34,698 bases of DNA from Candidatus Cloacimonadota bacterium (lineage in GTDB: Bacteria; Cloacimonadota; Cloacimonadia; Cloacimonadales; TCS61), in contig JAUXIJ010000034.1 of NCBI GenBank assembly GCA_030621085.1, forward strand, positions 1 to 34,698, read 5' to 3'. Below are positions 15,949 through 22,993 of the stretch, one piece after another. The position numbers and the translations under genes are program-made. The number at the start of each line of letters is the position of its first letter. Position 1 is the stretch's first letter. The notes beneath the pieces are model-generated. The model worked only from the letters and a program-made list of their open reading frames with translations, did not search any database and was not told the DNA's origin.

Positions 15949-16771
15949 GTGATCTCCTTAGAGAAATCGTCCCTGAAGAGTACTCTATGAGTTTATAATA
16001 CTTGTTTAAATCAATTAAGTTTATAACATTTTTTCTCAATTTTGAATTTCGGAACTGATGCTGAAATATTTTTGTGGCTATTTCAAAACTCAGGAAAACA
16101 TTAGCTACATTTTGTACAGCCAGGGTTATGCATTCTTCAATAACAGGAAATGAATTCTGCCAGCGATCGGGTTTTACTTTTCCTTTTTTTAGGAAATAAT
16201 TTTCAATCAACGTATCGTAAAATCCATTTATCTCGTAAATTTGATAGGTAAAATATCCTATCGGATCCTTTATCCGTCTTCGTCTTTCTAACTTTATTTG
16301 AAAATCATTCAAGTGCAGTCGGGTATCTGCTTCCATGATTTTATGAGCAGTTTCTTCATCTGCAAATCTGTATTTCCCATCTGTATGGAACGGTTGATGG
16401 AGATCAGCAACATAATGCGATAGAACACCAAGTTCAAAGATAAAAGCCTTAAGAGGTGTATCCAGCAATGCAGAAAGAAAAGGTGCAATACCGGGATGAA
16501 CAGTGATCTTATCTGGATTGTTCAACATCGCTTGCACAAGCTGGATTTCCTTTCCTATTTTGTTTATAATTTTTCCGCTGTGTATACCATATCGATTAGG
16601 GGTGCAATTATAATAATGATTTGTGAAATCTTTAAAAATCCGGTCGGGTGCTTCTATGCCTAATATGAAAAGTTCCTGATGGAGTTTTAACATATTCCTG
16701 AAAGCCGATTTGCATTTTATTAATGCTTCGGATGTTATAAACTGATGAGTTCTACTATCCCAAAGCCACAT
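15938..16771 (-). CDS. Zinc-dependent phospholipase C / S1-P1 nuclease-like protein
   Basis: This 277-residue protein shows the tri-zinc site of the phospholipase C / P1 nuclease superfamily: His9 in DSRTHQFITSEAL, Asp43, His52, then His119, Asp123 and His129 in GVLSHYVADLHQPFHTD, then His143 and Glu147 (HKIME). The spacing from His119 to Glu147 is the same as Bacillus cereus PLC His118-Asp122-His128-His142-Glu146, as I recall it. Trp4 lies five residues before His9, as Trp1 and His6 do in P1 nuclease. There is no signal peptide, so it appears to be cytoplasmic, which is unusual for the characterised secreted enzymes, and Trp4 is not the N-terminal residue. The last ~60 residues are not recognised. 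GAGGAA precedes ATG. It overlaps the downstream kinase by 11 bases. Lipid versus nucleic-acid substrate cannot be decided. Confidence 0.82.
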   Translation of the reverse strand: MWLWDSRTHQFITSEALIKCKSAFRNMLKLHQELFILGIEAPDRIFKDFTNHYYNCTPNRYGIHSGKIINKIGKEIQLVQAMLNNPDKITVHPGIAPFLSALLDTPLKAFIFELGVLSHYVADLHQPFHTDGKYRFADEETAHKIMEADTRLHLNDFQIKLERRRRIKDPIGYFTYQIYEINGFYDTLIENYFLKKGKVKPDRWQNSFPVIEECITLAVQNVANVFLSFEIATKIFQHQFRNSKLRKNVINLIDLNKYYKLIEYSSGTISLRRSHVC

Positions 16772-16802
16772 TTTAATTCCTCATGTTTTAAAATTAATTA
16801 AC

Positions 16803-18629
16803 CTATTTACATGATGTTTTAAATCCTATGGAAAAAACCGCTCCTTCTTTATATCGATATTGTAAAGTCCCTTTCAACTGGCTTACCAGTGAGCTAACCA
16901 ATTGCAAACCAAGAGTAGTTGGATCTTCCAGTTCTATTGCTTCGGATGGTAATCCTGTCCCATTATCTTCAACTACTAACAAATAACCATTAGTTCCTTT
17001 CCTGGTTATAGCAACTTTTATATTTCCTTTTTTACAATTTAAAAATGCATGTTTAAGAGAATTCGTTACCAATTCGTTTATAATAAGCCCGCAGGGAATA
17101 GCAACATTTATATTAAAAACAATGTCTTTGATATTAACATCGACTTTAATTTGTGACGGTAGAATATGATAGGAAATCAATAAATGAGCTATCAGGTTTC
17201 TAATGTATTCTCCGAAATCAATCTTGGAAAAATCTTCGGTTTTATATAATTTTTCATGTATCAATGCCATGGAACGCACTCTGTTTTGAGTATTCAGAAA
17301 TAGTTCAAGTGATCTTTTATCTTTTATGCTTTGAGATTGCAGTTTAAGCAAGCTGGTAACGATTTGCATATTGTTCTTCACCCGATGATGTATTTCGTTT
17401 AGCAGAACTTCCTTCTCCTGCAAAGATCTGTTGATCTCGTCCTGTGCCAATTTTTGTTTTGAAATATCCTGTGCAGTAATAATTGCTCCTTGCGGAAAAG
17501 GTGATATTGTAGCATTATAATATCTGTCTTCTCTATATTTTATTTCGGGAAAAACTTTTATCTTTCCAGTTTTAATGCAATCCATCAATTCTTTGAACAT
17601 ATCTATAGAATATTTAGATGCAAAATCTTTGTACATTATATCGCCGGATTTTGGTAACCGGCTACGATTGGTTTCTACAGCCTTGTTCACACGCATGATT
17701 TCACCTTTGTTATTCACCACAATTGTCTCTATGGGGTTGTATTCAAAAAGCGCATTATTCAGTGCGTCATGTTCTTGCAGACTTTTCAGGTTTTTATTCC
17801 GCTCGGTAATATCCAAAACCTGTCCAACTGTGGAAACAGTACCGCTTTTGTTATTCAGGATACTGGCACTTACCTCCAGTGTTTTTATTTCTCCTTTTTT
17901 AGTAACAATTTCTAATTCATAACGATTTGGCACTTTCTCACCAAGCTGTCTTTTTTTATATCTCTCTTCAACCATGTTCTTGCTTTTTTTTTCAAGAAAC
18001 TGCCGGAAATCAACTCCGATCAGATCCTTGCGTGAATATTCTGATATTTTACAAAACTCATCATTTACATAGATGAATTTATAGACATTATCAATAATGA
18101 AAATCCCTTCATGAGAATTTTCTACTACAGAACGGAATTTCTTTTCACTTTCTTTTACAGCTTCTTCAGCTTTTTTTCTTTCTGTAACATCTTCCACAAC
18201 TGCAATTTCAAAAAGCGGATTACCTTGATCATCTCTTACAAGATTCGAACGCAATAAAACATAAATAGTCCTTCCATCTTTACGGATATATCTTTTTTCT
18301 ATATCGAAGAAACTGATTTCCCCTTTCACGATCTTATTGTATAGTTCTGCATTTTTCTGCCTGTCATCCGGATGAGTAAAATCCATAAAGGACATTTTTA
18401 GTAACTCTTCCCTGGAATATCCCAGCATTTTACAATAAGCTGAATTTACAGTAAGAATGTTCCTCTGAAGATCCGTTGTACAAACACCAATGGGAGAATA
18501 ATCAATTGTCATTCGAAGTTTTTCTTCACTCTCACGTAATGCTTTTTCCGTTTGTTTTTTCTCTTCTTTTTGTCTTTTCAGCTTCAAAGCATTTTCTGTT
18601 GCAGGCACTAATCTTACCGTTTCATTCAT
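16803..18629 (-). CDS. Soluble three-PAS sensor histidine kinase, HisKA_2 type
   Basis: This 608-residue protein has no membrane helix. After a basic coiled coil come PAS1 (about 35-150, with the PAC ending EIAVVEDVTERKKAEEA), PAS2 (about 160-277, ending VLDITERNKN) and a more divergent PAS3 (about 290-390). The dimerisation/phosphotransfer region reads EVLLNEIHHRVKNNMQIV (His415 most likely the phosphoacceptor), the hallmark of HisKA_2 kinases. The ATPase N-box is IINELVTNSLKHAF (Asn519) and G1 is EDNGTGLPSEA (555). GGAGT precedes the ATG. It is the first gene of the minus-strand group and leads into the phospholipase-like gene after 31 bases. HisKA_2 kinases often signal through unusual receivers or anti-sigma partners; none is in the window. 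Confidence 0.91.
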   Translation of the reverse strand: MNETVRLVPATENALKLKRQKEEKKQTEKALRESEEKLRMTIDYSPIGVCTTDLQRNILTVNSAYCKMLGYSREELLKMSFMDFTHPDDRQKNAELYNKIVKGEISFFDIEKRYIRKDGRTIYVLLRSNLVRDDQGNPLFEIAVVEDVTERKKAEEAVKESEKKFRSVVENSHEGIFIIDNVYKFIYVNDEFCKISEYSRKDLIGVDFRQFLEKKSKNMVEERYKKRQLGEKVPNRYELEIVTKKGEIKTLEVSASILNNKSGTVSTVGQVLDITERNKNLKSLQEHDALNNALFEYNPIETIVVNNKGEIMRVNKAVETNRSRLPKSGDIMYKDFASKYSIDMFKELMDCIKTGKIKVFPEIKYREDRYYNATISPFPQGAIITAQDISKQKLAQDEINRSLQEKEVLLNEIHHRVKNNMQIVTSLLKLQSQSIKDKRSLELFLNTQNRVRSMALIHEKLYKTEDFSKIDFGEYIRNLIAHLLISYHILPSQIKVDVNIKDIVFNINVAIPCGLIINELVTNSLKHAFLNCKKGNIKVAITRKGTNGYLLVVEDNGTGLPSEAIELEDPTTLGLQLVSSLVSQLKGTLQYRYKEGAVFSIGFKTSCK

Positions 18630-18756
18630 AAATACTCCAGTTCTCTATAATATATAATATTAAAAGCAAATGCTATACCATAACAAATAACTGAATTATC
18701 AGAAAAGCCGACGTGCTGTATCTTTCTAGAAAATAAGAGGTTATGTCTGAAAATGG

Positions 18757-18835
18757 ATAATATATAATTTAAAAATTAAATTTAACTGATATTTATACAC
18801 AATTTGTTGTGTCAGAAAAGGACAGTTGTGGGTAA
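18757..18835. other. AT-rich intergenic segment with two DnaA-box-like sites
   Basis: In the 221-base gap between the three-PAS kinase and smpB, a ~40-base almost pure A/T stretch is followed by TTATACACA (18793-18801), an exact match to the TTATNCACA DnaA box. TGTGGGTAA (18827-18835, reverse of TTACCCACA) has one mismatch. A 6-bp inverted repeat (ACACAA-TTTG-TTGTGT) overlaps the first. This could be chance in AT-rich DNA, a DnaA-regulated promoter or part of an origin. No dnaA, dnaN or gidA gene is present. Confidence 0.2.
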
Positions 18836-18850
18836 AAAATGTCACATGAT

Positions 18851-19294
18851 TTAATAATCTTTAAGCTTTCGCTGGAAGTCACGCAGTTCATCTTTTTTTC
18901 GTATAGTTTCCCGTTTATCATATTTTTTTTTACCCTGAGCAATAGCCAATTTTACTTTTGCCAGACCTTTATCGTTAATATATATTTCCTTTGGTACAAG
19001 AGTCATTCCCTTTTCTTCGATATTTTGTCGAATCTTTCGAATTTCTCTTTTATTCAGAAGAAGTTTACGTTTTCGTTCCGGGTCATGATCGAAAGCACCA
19101 CAATGTTCATAAGAGCTGATATGAAGATTTATAAGCCAAACTTCTCCATTCTCGATCTTACCATAGCTATCTTTAAAACTGAGCTTTCCTGCCCGGATAG
19201 ATTTGATTTCAGTTCCTTTTAATACGATCCCGGCTTCAAACTCCCGGATAAAAAAGAAATTATGCGCTGCTTTTCTATTCCTAAAAACTCTCAT
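18851..19294 (-). CDS. smpB: SsrA-binding protein SmpB
   Basis: SmpB brings tmRNA to stalled ribosomes for trans-translation. The 147-residue protein has the full signature: NRKAAHNFFFIREFEAGIVL, GTEIKSIRAGKLSFKDSY, LINLHISSYEH, RKRKLLLNKREI, KKYDKRETIRKKD and the C-terminal basic tail. GGAGAAGAG precedes the ATG. It is divergent from the WecA/TagO-like gene. No tmRNA gene is seen in the flanking gaps. A TTGACA on the minus strand (19334-19339) may be its -35, but no good -10 follows. Confidence 0.97.
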   Translation of the reverse strand: MRVFRNRKAAHNFFFIREFEAGIVLKGTEIKSIRAGKLSFKDSYGKIENGEVWLINLHISSYEHCGAFDHDPERKRKLLLNKREIRKIRQNIEEKGMTLVPKEIYINDKGLAKVKLAIAQGKKKYDKRETIRKKDELRDFQRKLKDY

Positions 19295-19383
19295 CTCTTC
19301 TCCAAAAAGTTAATGTCTTGAATAGTATCTAAATGTCAATTTGTTTTAAGATATTATTTACTGGGAAACAGCATACAAAAGAA

Positions 19384-19412
19384 TTGACAAAAAAACACAG
19401 CAATTCGATAAG
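19384..19412 (+). promoter_or_regulatory. Sigma70-type promoter candidate for the WecA/TagO-like gene
   Basis: A perfect TTGACA (19384-19389) is followed at exactly 17 bases by GATAAG (19407-19412), four of six matches to TATAAT. Initiation near 19419 would leave a ~40-base leader with GGGG (19448-19451) ahead of ATG 19457. This also argues against a start at 19415. Confidence 0.5.
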
Positions 19413-19456
19413 GAGTGTGTTTTAAAGTTTGTTATTATGTTTACTATGGGGTAAAT

Positions 19457-20533
19457 ATGCATATAATTTATTCTTGCCTGAGTGTGTTTGTGCTTGCTAT
19501 ACTATCAGTTTACAGCATCACTCCTTTCATTATTCAATTAGCAAATAAGATTAACTTCATGGATAATCCCGGAGCAAGGAAAATTCATAAGAAAGCAACG
19601 CCACTACTGGGAGGACTGGCTGTTTTTATTGGCTTTCTTATTTTAACCTTATATATTATTTTTATGAATTTGCACTCCTTTAATCTTCCTATCTTAGGTT
19701 ACCTGACAGGTGCTTCTGTTATTGTGATTACGGGAATAATAGATGATAGATATGGAATGAATCCATTGCTTAAATTAATCGGACAAGCCTTATCTTGTTT
19801 TATTTTTATATATACGAACGATCTATTATATATCTTTGGTCCGATTTATGTAACTCTTCCCCTGCTTTTCTTATGGATGGTCGGTCTTATGAATGCTTTG
19901 AATTTCCTGGATAACATGGATGGTATTATAACGGGAATGTCAGGAATTTTAGCCTTAGGATTTTATGCTTTTAGTTTTATCAGCAAAACCAATACTCTGG
20001 CTCCACAGGCTAATTTTATGTCGCTTATGGCATTGAGTTTTGCTGGTGCAGCTTTTGGGTTCCTGCCCTACAATTTCAATCCGGCTAGGATATTCCTGGG
20101 AGATGCAGGAAGCATGTTTATAGGATATTTCCTGTCTTCAATGGGTATTCTTGCTGGTCGATTGGCAGCTATCAAAATGAACAACAACCTTTTTTACCTC
20201 CTCCCTGTACTGTTGCTAAGTTATGCTATTTTTGATATTTCACTGGTGAGCTTCACCAGGAAAAGAGATGGAAGAAAAATCAGTCAGGGAGGAAAGGATC
20301 ATTCTACACATCGTATAGACACAGCTATGCAATCACCTATTATTACAGCTCTAATCGTATATCTCATAAATATTGTGATCGTACTTGTTACAATCCTGGT
20401 TTTTAAAACTGGATCGGACAAAGTTCTGATAATTTCCACTGCTCTTTTTGCTTTAATATTCCTTTTCTTTGGAAAAAAACTGGATCAGATACCTATCATA
20501 ATACCCGAAAACCAGCTAAAGGAAAATATATGA
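19457..20533 (+). CDS. Undecaprenyl-phosphate glycosyl-1-phosphate transferase (WecA/TagO/MraY superfamily)
   Basis: The protein transfers a sugar-1-phosphate (in WecA/TagO, GlcNAc-1-P) from a UDP-sugar to undecaprenyl phosphate, the first membrane step of O-antigen, wall polymer or other glycan synthesis. Of 358 residues most lie in about ten membrane helices. Loop motifs include DNPGARKIHKKATPLLGG, GIIDDRYGMNPLLKLIGQ, NALNFLDNMDGI, NPARIFLGDAGSMFIGY and GGKDHSTHRI, which contains the conserved histidine cluster. ATG 19457 is preferred since it is closely preceded by GGGG and lies downstream of the likely promoter. The closing H..HR motif favours WecA/TagO over MraY; the actual sugar is unknown. 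Confidence 0.9.
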   Translation: MHIIYSCLSVFVLAILSVYSITPFIIQLANKINFMDNPGARKIHKKATPLLGGLAVFIGFLILTLYIIFMNLHSFNLPILGYLTGASVIVITGIIDDRYGMNPLLKLIGQALSCFIFIYTNDLLYIFGPIYVTLPLLFLWMVGLMNALNFLDNMDGIITGMSGILALGFYAFSFISKTNTLAPQANFMSLMALSFAGAAFGFLPYNFNPARIFLGDAGSMFIGYFLSSMGILAGRLAAIKMNNNLFYLLPVLLLSYAIFDISLVSFTRKRDGRKISQGGKDHSTHRIDTAMQSPIITALIVYLINIVIVLVTILVFKTGSDKVLIISTALFALIFLFFGKKLDQIPIIIPENQLKENI

Positions 20534-20571
20534 TTGAATCATCTGGATGCAGTCACGGTATAGTTAAATAA

Positions 20572-22011
20572 ATGAAAATATCAGGAAATTCAATTTTACA
20601 AAATAGGAAAAAGTTTTTTTTAAAATTATCAACTTTTATCTTATTGGTAATTCTTTTGGGTTGTTCAATGAATAAAAAATACACTACTGCTTACAATTTA
20701 TATATGAAAAGCAACTATGTTGTTGCAATTAAATTTTACGATGATTACATAAAAAATTCTCCAAATGGAGCTCTGGCAACAAAAGCAGAACTGGAACGAT
20801 CCGATTGTTATTACCAACTGGGCTACCAGGCATTTCACAAAGAAAACTGGCTTCTTGCTTCCAGGTTGTTTTATCTGGCAAATTCGGTAATAGCCGACAG
20901 TAAACTGGATAATTGTTATTATAAACTGGCAGAAGAAAGCTTGAATATCAACGATATCAATACTGCTTTAGATTATTATGATTCTATTACAACTTACTTG
21001 ACTGATTCCGAGTTAATACCGGAAGTTTTATTTAATAAAATTAAGATATATATAGATTCCGATAAAAAGCTGGAAGCATTCAACGACTATCATTTACTCT
21101 GGAGCAATTATCCAGATAACAAATTCACTATCAGTATCCAACCACTGATAGACAACCTGATTCCCTACTATATGAACCAGGCGGTCGAATTTAGGAAAAC
21201 CGCTGATTACGACAATGCTCTGAACATTCTTTTTAAACTCAACCAGTATCCTACACAATTCAAAGATGAAATACTAATTGGAATAAGCGACCTCTATTTA
21301 TTGAAGGCAGAAGACGCTATCACAGAACATAAGTATACACAGGCAAAGAAATATTATTCAGAAGTAATTGTATACGATCCACAGAAAGAAACTATAGTTA
21401 ATAAGAGAATGGATGAAATCTGTAATGAATTCATTCAGGAAGGCAGCAGGCTTGTAGAAAATTATAAATTCGATGAAGCATTTGCAATTTATGAAACTTG
21501 TTATGAATTATTGCCTGAATATCAGAAATCAACAGATGCAATAGAAGAAGCAAAAAAGCTGAAAGAAAGTTATACATTAGCATTCCAATATAAAAATAAA
21601 GCTGAATCCTATGAAAACGATAAAGAATATGTTAAAGCTTTGGAATTCTATCGCATATCATATTCCTCTATGCAGATGAAAGAAGTTCAAAATAAAATTT
21701 ACATGATGAGCAACACTATAAAGGCTCAGAAAGATCCCAAAGGATTTGCGCTTGAAATAATTCAAAGTTTTAAAAAAGGCATCATTGTACAAGGTGTGAA
21801 TGGTTTACAATCGGATTTGAAAGATAAATATGGCGAGAATGTAAAATCATCCGGTTGGAAAGTATCCTATGCGCTTGGAGAATTTAAATATGAAGTCAGA
21901 TTTGACATTTTAGCATCGGAAGAAAATTACTACTTCGTATGGAGAATAAATTTACAAACACGGGAGATAGTTCCTTTGAACAAGATATCCGAGGAATTGC
22001 TTAAACAATGA
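20572..22011 (+). CDS. TPR-repeat lipoprotein
   Basis: This 479-residue protein starts with a basic n-region and a hydrophobic stretch ending in LLGC, so Cys31 is the expected lipidated residue. Most of the remainder is helical with tetratricopeptide-like repeats: paired 'A..Y' helices such as AYNLYMKSNYVVAIKFYDDY, AEDAITEHKYTQAKKYYSEV and AESYENDKEYVKALEFYRIS. The last ~90 residues (from about 390) form a different, beta-rich domain with VRFDILASEENYYFVWRINL. I do not know a named homologue; TPR lipoproteins often scaffold envelope assembly. No clear ribosome binding site is seen. It overlaps the next gene by ATGA (22008-22011) and begins a three-gene overlapping set. Confidence 0.8.
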   Translation: MKISGNSILQNRKKFFLKLSTFILLVILLGCSMNKKYTTAYNLYMKSNYVVAIKFYDDYIKNSPNGALATKAELERSDCYYQLGYQAFHKENWLLASRLFYLANSVIADSKLDNCYYKLAEESLNINDINTALDYYDSITTYLTDSELIPEVLFNKIKIYIDSDKKLEAFNDYHLLWSNYPDNKFTISIQPLIDNLIPYYMNQAVEFRKTADYDNALNILFKLNQYPTQFKDEILIGISDLYLLKAEDAITEHKYTQAKKYYSEVIVYDPQKETIVNKRMDEICNEFIQEGSRLVENYKFDEAFAIYETCYELLPEYQKSTDAIEEAKKLKESYTLAFQYKNKAESYENDKEYVKALEFYRISYSSMQMKEVQNKIYMMSNTIKAQKDPKGFALEIIQSFKKGIIVQGVNGLQSDLKDKYGENVKSSGWKVSYALGEFKYEVRFDILASEENYYFVWRINLQTREIVPLNKISEELLKQ

Positions 22012-22589
22012 AATATATATATATAACCTTGATAATCCTTCTCTCTTTCTGTTGGCTTTTTGCCGAGGAATTTGATATAAAAAAATTCTCCGATCCCGAT
22101 AAATACGGATGGGACACCCCGCAAAAATTCTATGAAGCCCGCACAGAACTTTACAACCGTCAGAAACTACTTCAGATCTATGAAATGAATAAACAGGATA
22201 TAACTCAGAACATCATTAAATCTGCCATTGCTCCGGGATGGGGACACTTTTCTGCGCAACAAAATACTAAAGGTACAGTTTTGCTTGGTATTGAGATTGT
22301 GCTCCTAGGAACAAGCTATTTTTTTTATGATCAGGCAATGTATAATTACGATAAATATAAGAAATCAACTTATATTGGTGATATAAATCAATATTATCTC
22401 GATGCCAAAGATCCTTACACTTATTCCCAAATATTCCTAGGGTTTGGAATTGCAGTATGGCTATATACTATTTATGACTCCATTACCGCTTCAGAGGAAT
22501 ACAATAAAAAACTGTGGGATGATCTGCTGCAGAAATATCACCAGCAGAAATTACAGATAACCCCTGCCGGGATTTCATTGAGGTTTTAA
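22008..22589 (+). CDS. DUF5683-like envelope protein
   Basis: The 193-residue protein has an N-terminal signal peptide (about 1-19, ending FCWLFAEE) and two further hydrophobic segments near residues 83-105 and 140-160. Between signal and first helix is SAIAPGWGHFSAQQNTKG, resembling the 'PG.GQ.y.....kg' turn of DUF5683 proteins common in Bacteroidetes and relatives. Function is unknown. It starts within the stop of the TPR lipoprotein gene, and its TAA shares a base with the ATG of the next gene (TAATG), so the three are probably made in fixed proportion. Confidence 0.68.
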   Translation: MKYIYITLIILLSFCWLFAEEFDIKKFSDPDKYGWDTPQKFYEARTELYNRQKLLQIYEMNKQDITQNIIKSAIAPGWGHFSAQQNTKGTVLLGIEIVLLGTSYFFYDQAMYNYDKYKKSTYIGDINQYYLDAKDPYTYSQIFLGFGIAVWLYTIYDSITASEEYNKKLWDDLLQKYHQQKLQITPAGISLRF

Positions 22590-22984
22590 TGTTAAAGAAA
22601 TTTATGGTAATGTTCCTCCTGTTCTTTACTTTATCTTGTTCGTTGGAAAGAAATAATCCACTAGACCCATCTCACAGTGGCATTCAGGCACCAAACAAAG
22701 TAACAGGAATAAATATTTCTGTTACTGAAGAAAATGTTTTAATTCAATGGGATGCCATGAATCCGAACTATCTAGATGGTTATTATATTTATAGATCTCA
22801 AACTTACGATGGTCTATACTCAATCATATTTGAACCTGATAAAACCGACTCTTTATACGAAGATATTGATGTAATTATTCCACCTAATTTCTACTGGTAC
22901 AAAATGTCAGCTTTCAAGGAGATCCCCGGGACAGATAAATACCTTGAAGGCTACCGCTCTGAACCTAAAATCTGGAGTAATTAA
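22589..22984 (+). CDS. Small fibronectin type III lipoprotein
   Basis: The 131-residue protein has a short signal ending FTLSC, making Cys17 the candidate lipidation site; the lipobox is relaxed (Thr at -3), as is common in FCB bacteria. NNPLDPS follows, then one fibronectin type III domain (VTGINISVTEENVLIQWDA, DGYYIYRSQTYDGLYSII, YWYKMSAF). It is expected on the outer membrane or in the periplasm. It is translationally coupled to the preceding gene by TAATG and may act with the two genes before it. The helicase gene starts 9 bases later. Confidence 0.75.
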   Translation: MLKKFMVMFLLFFTLSCSLERNNPLDPSHSGIQAPNKVTGINISVTEENVLIQWDAMNPNYLDGYYIYRSQTYDGLYSIIFEPDKTDSLYEDIDVIIPPNFYWYKMSAFKEIPGTDKYLEGYRSEPKIWSN

Positions 22985-22993
22985 CAATAATAT

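Noticed and set aside
14209..18629. Recent mobile island for the minus-strand kinase cluster
   Set aside because: No integrase, transposase, tRNA or flanking direct repeat seen, and base composition looks similar to neighbours by eye.
18839..19222. 127-codon open frame on the plus strand opposite smpB
   Set aside because: Fully antisense to a clear smpB, hydrophobic-aromatic nonsense composition (mirror of Lys-rich coding), no ribosome binding site.
19295..19456. tmRNA (ssrA) next to smpB
   Set aside because: The gap is only 162 bases and has no tRNA-like acceptor or tag-peptide frame; the other flank (18630-18850) is also too short and lacks the ends.
19415..19456. Upstream ATG for the WecA/TagO-like gene
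   Set aside because: It would start within a few bases of the predicted transcription start and adds 14 residues with no family match; ATG 19457 is directly preceded by GGGG and gives a normal N-terminal helix.
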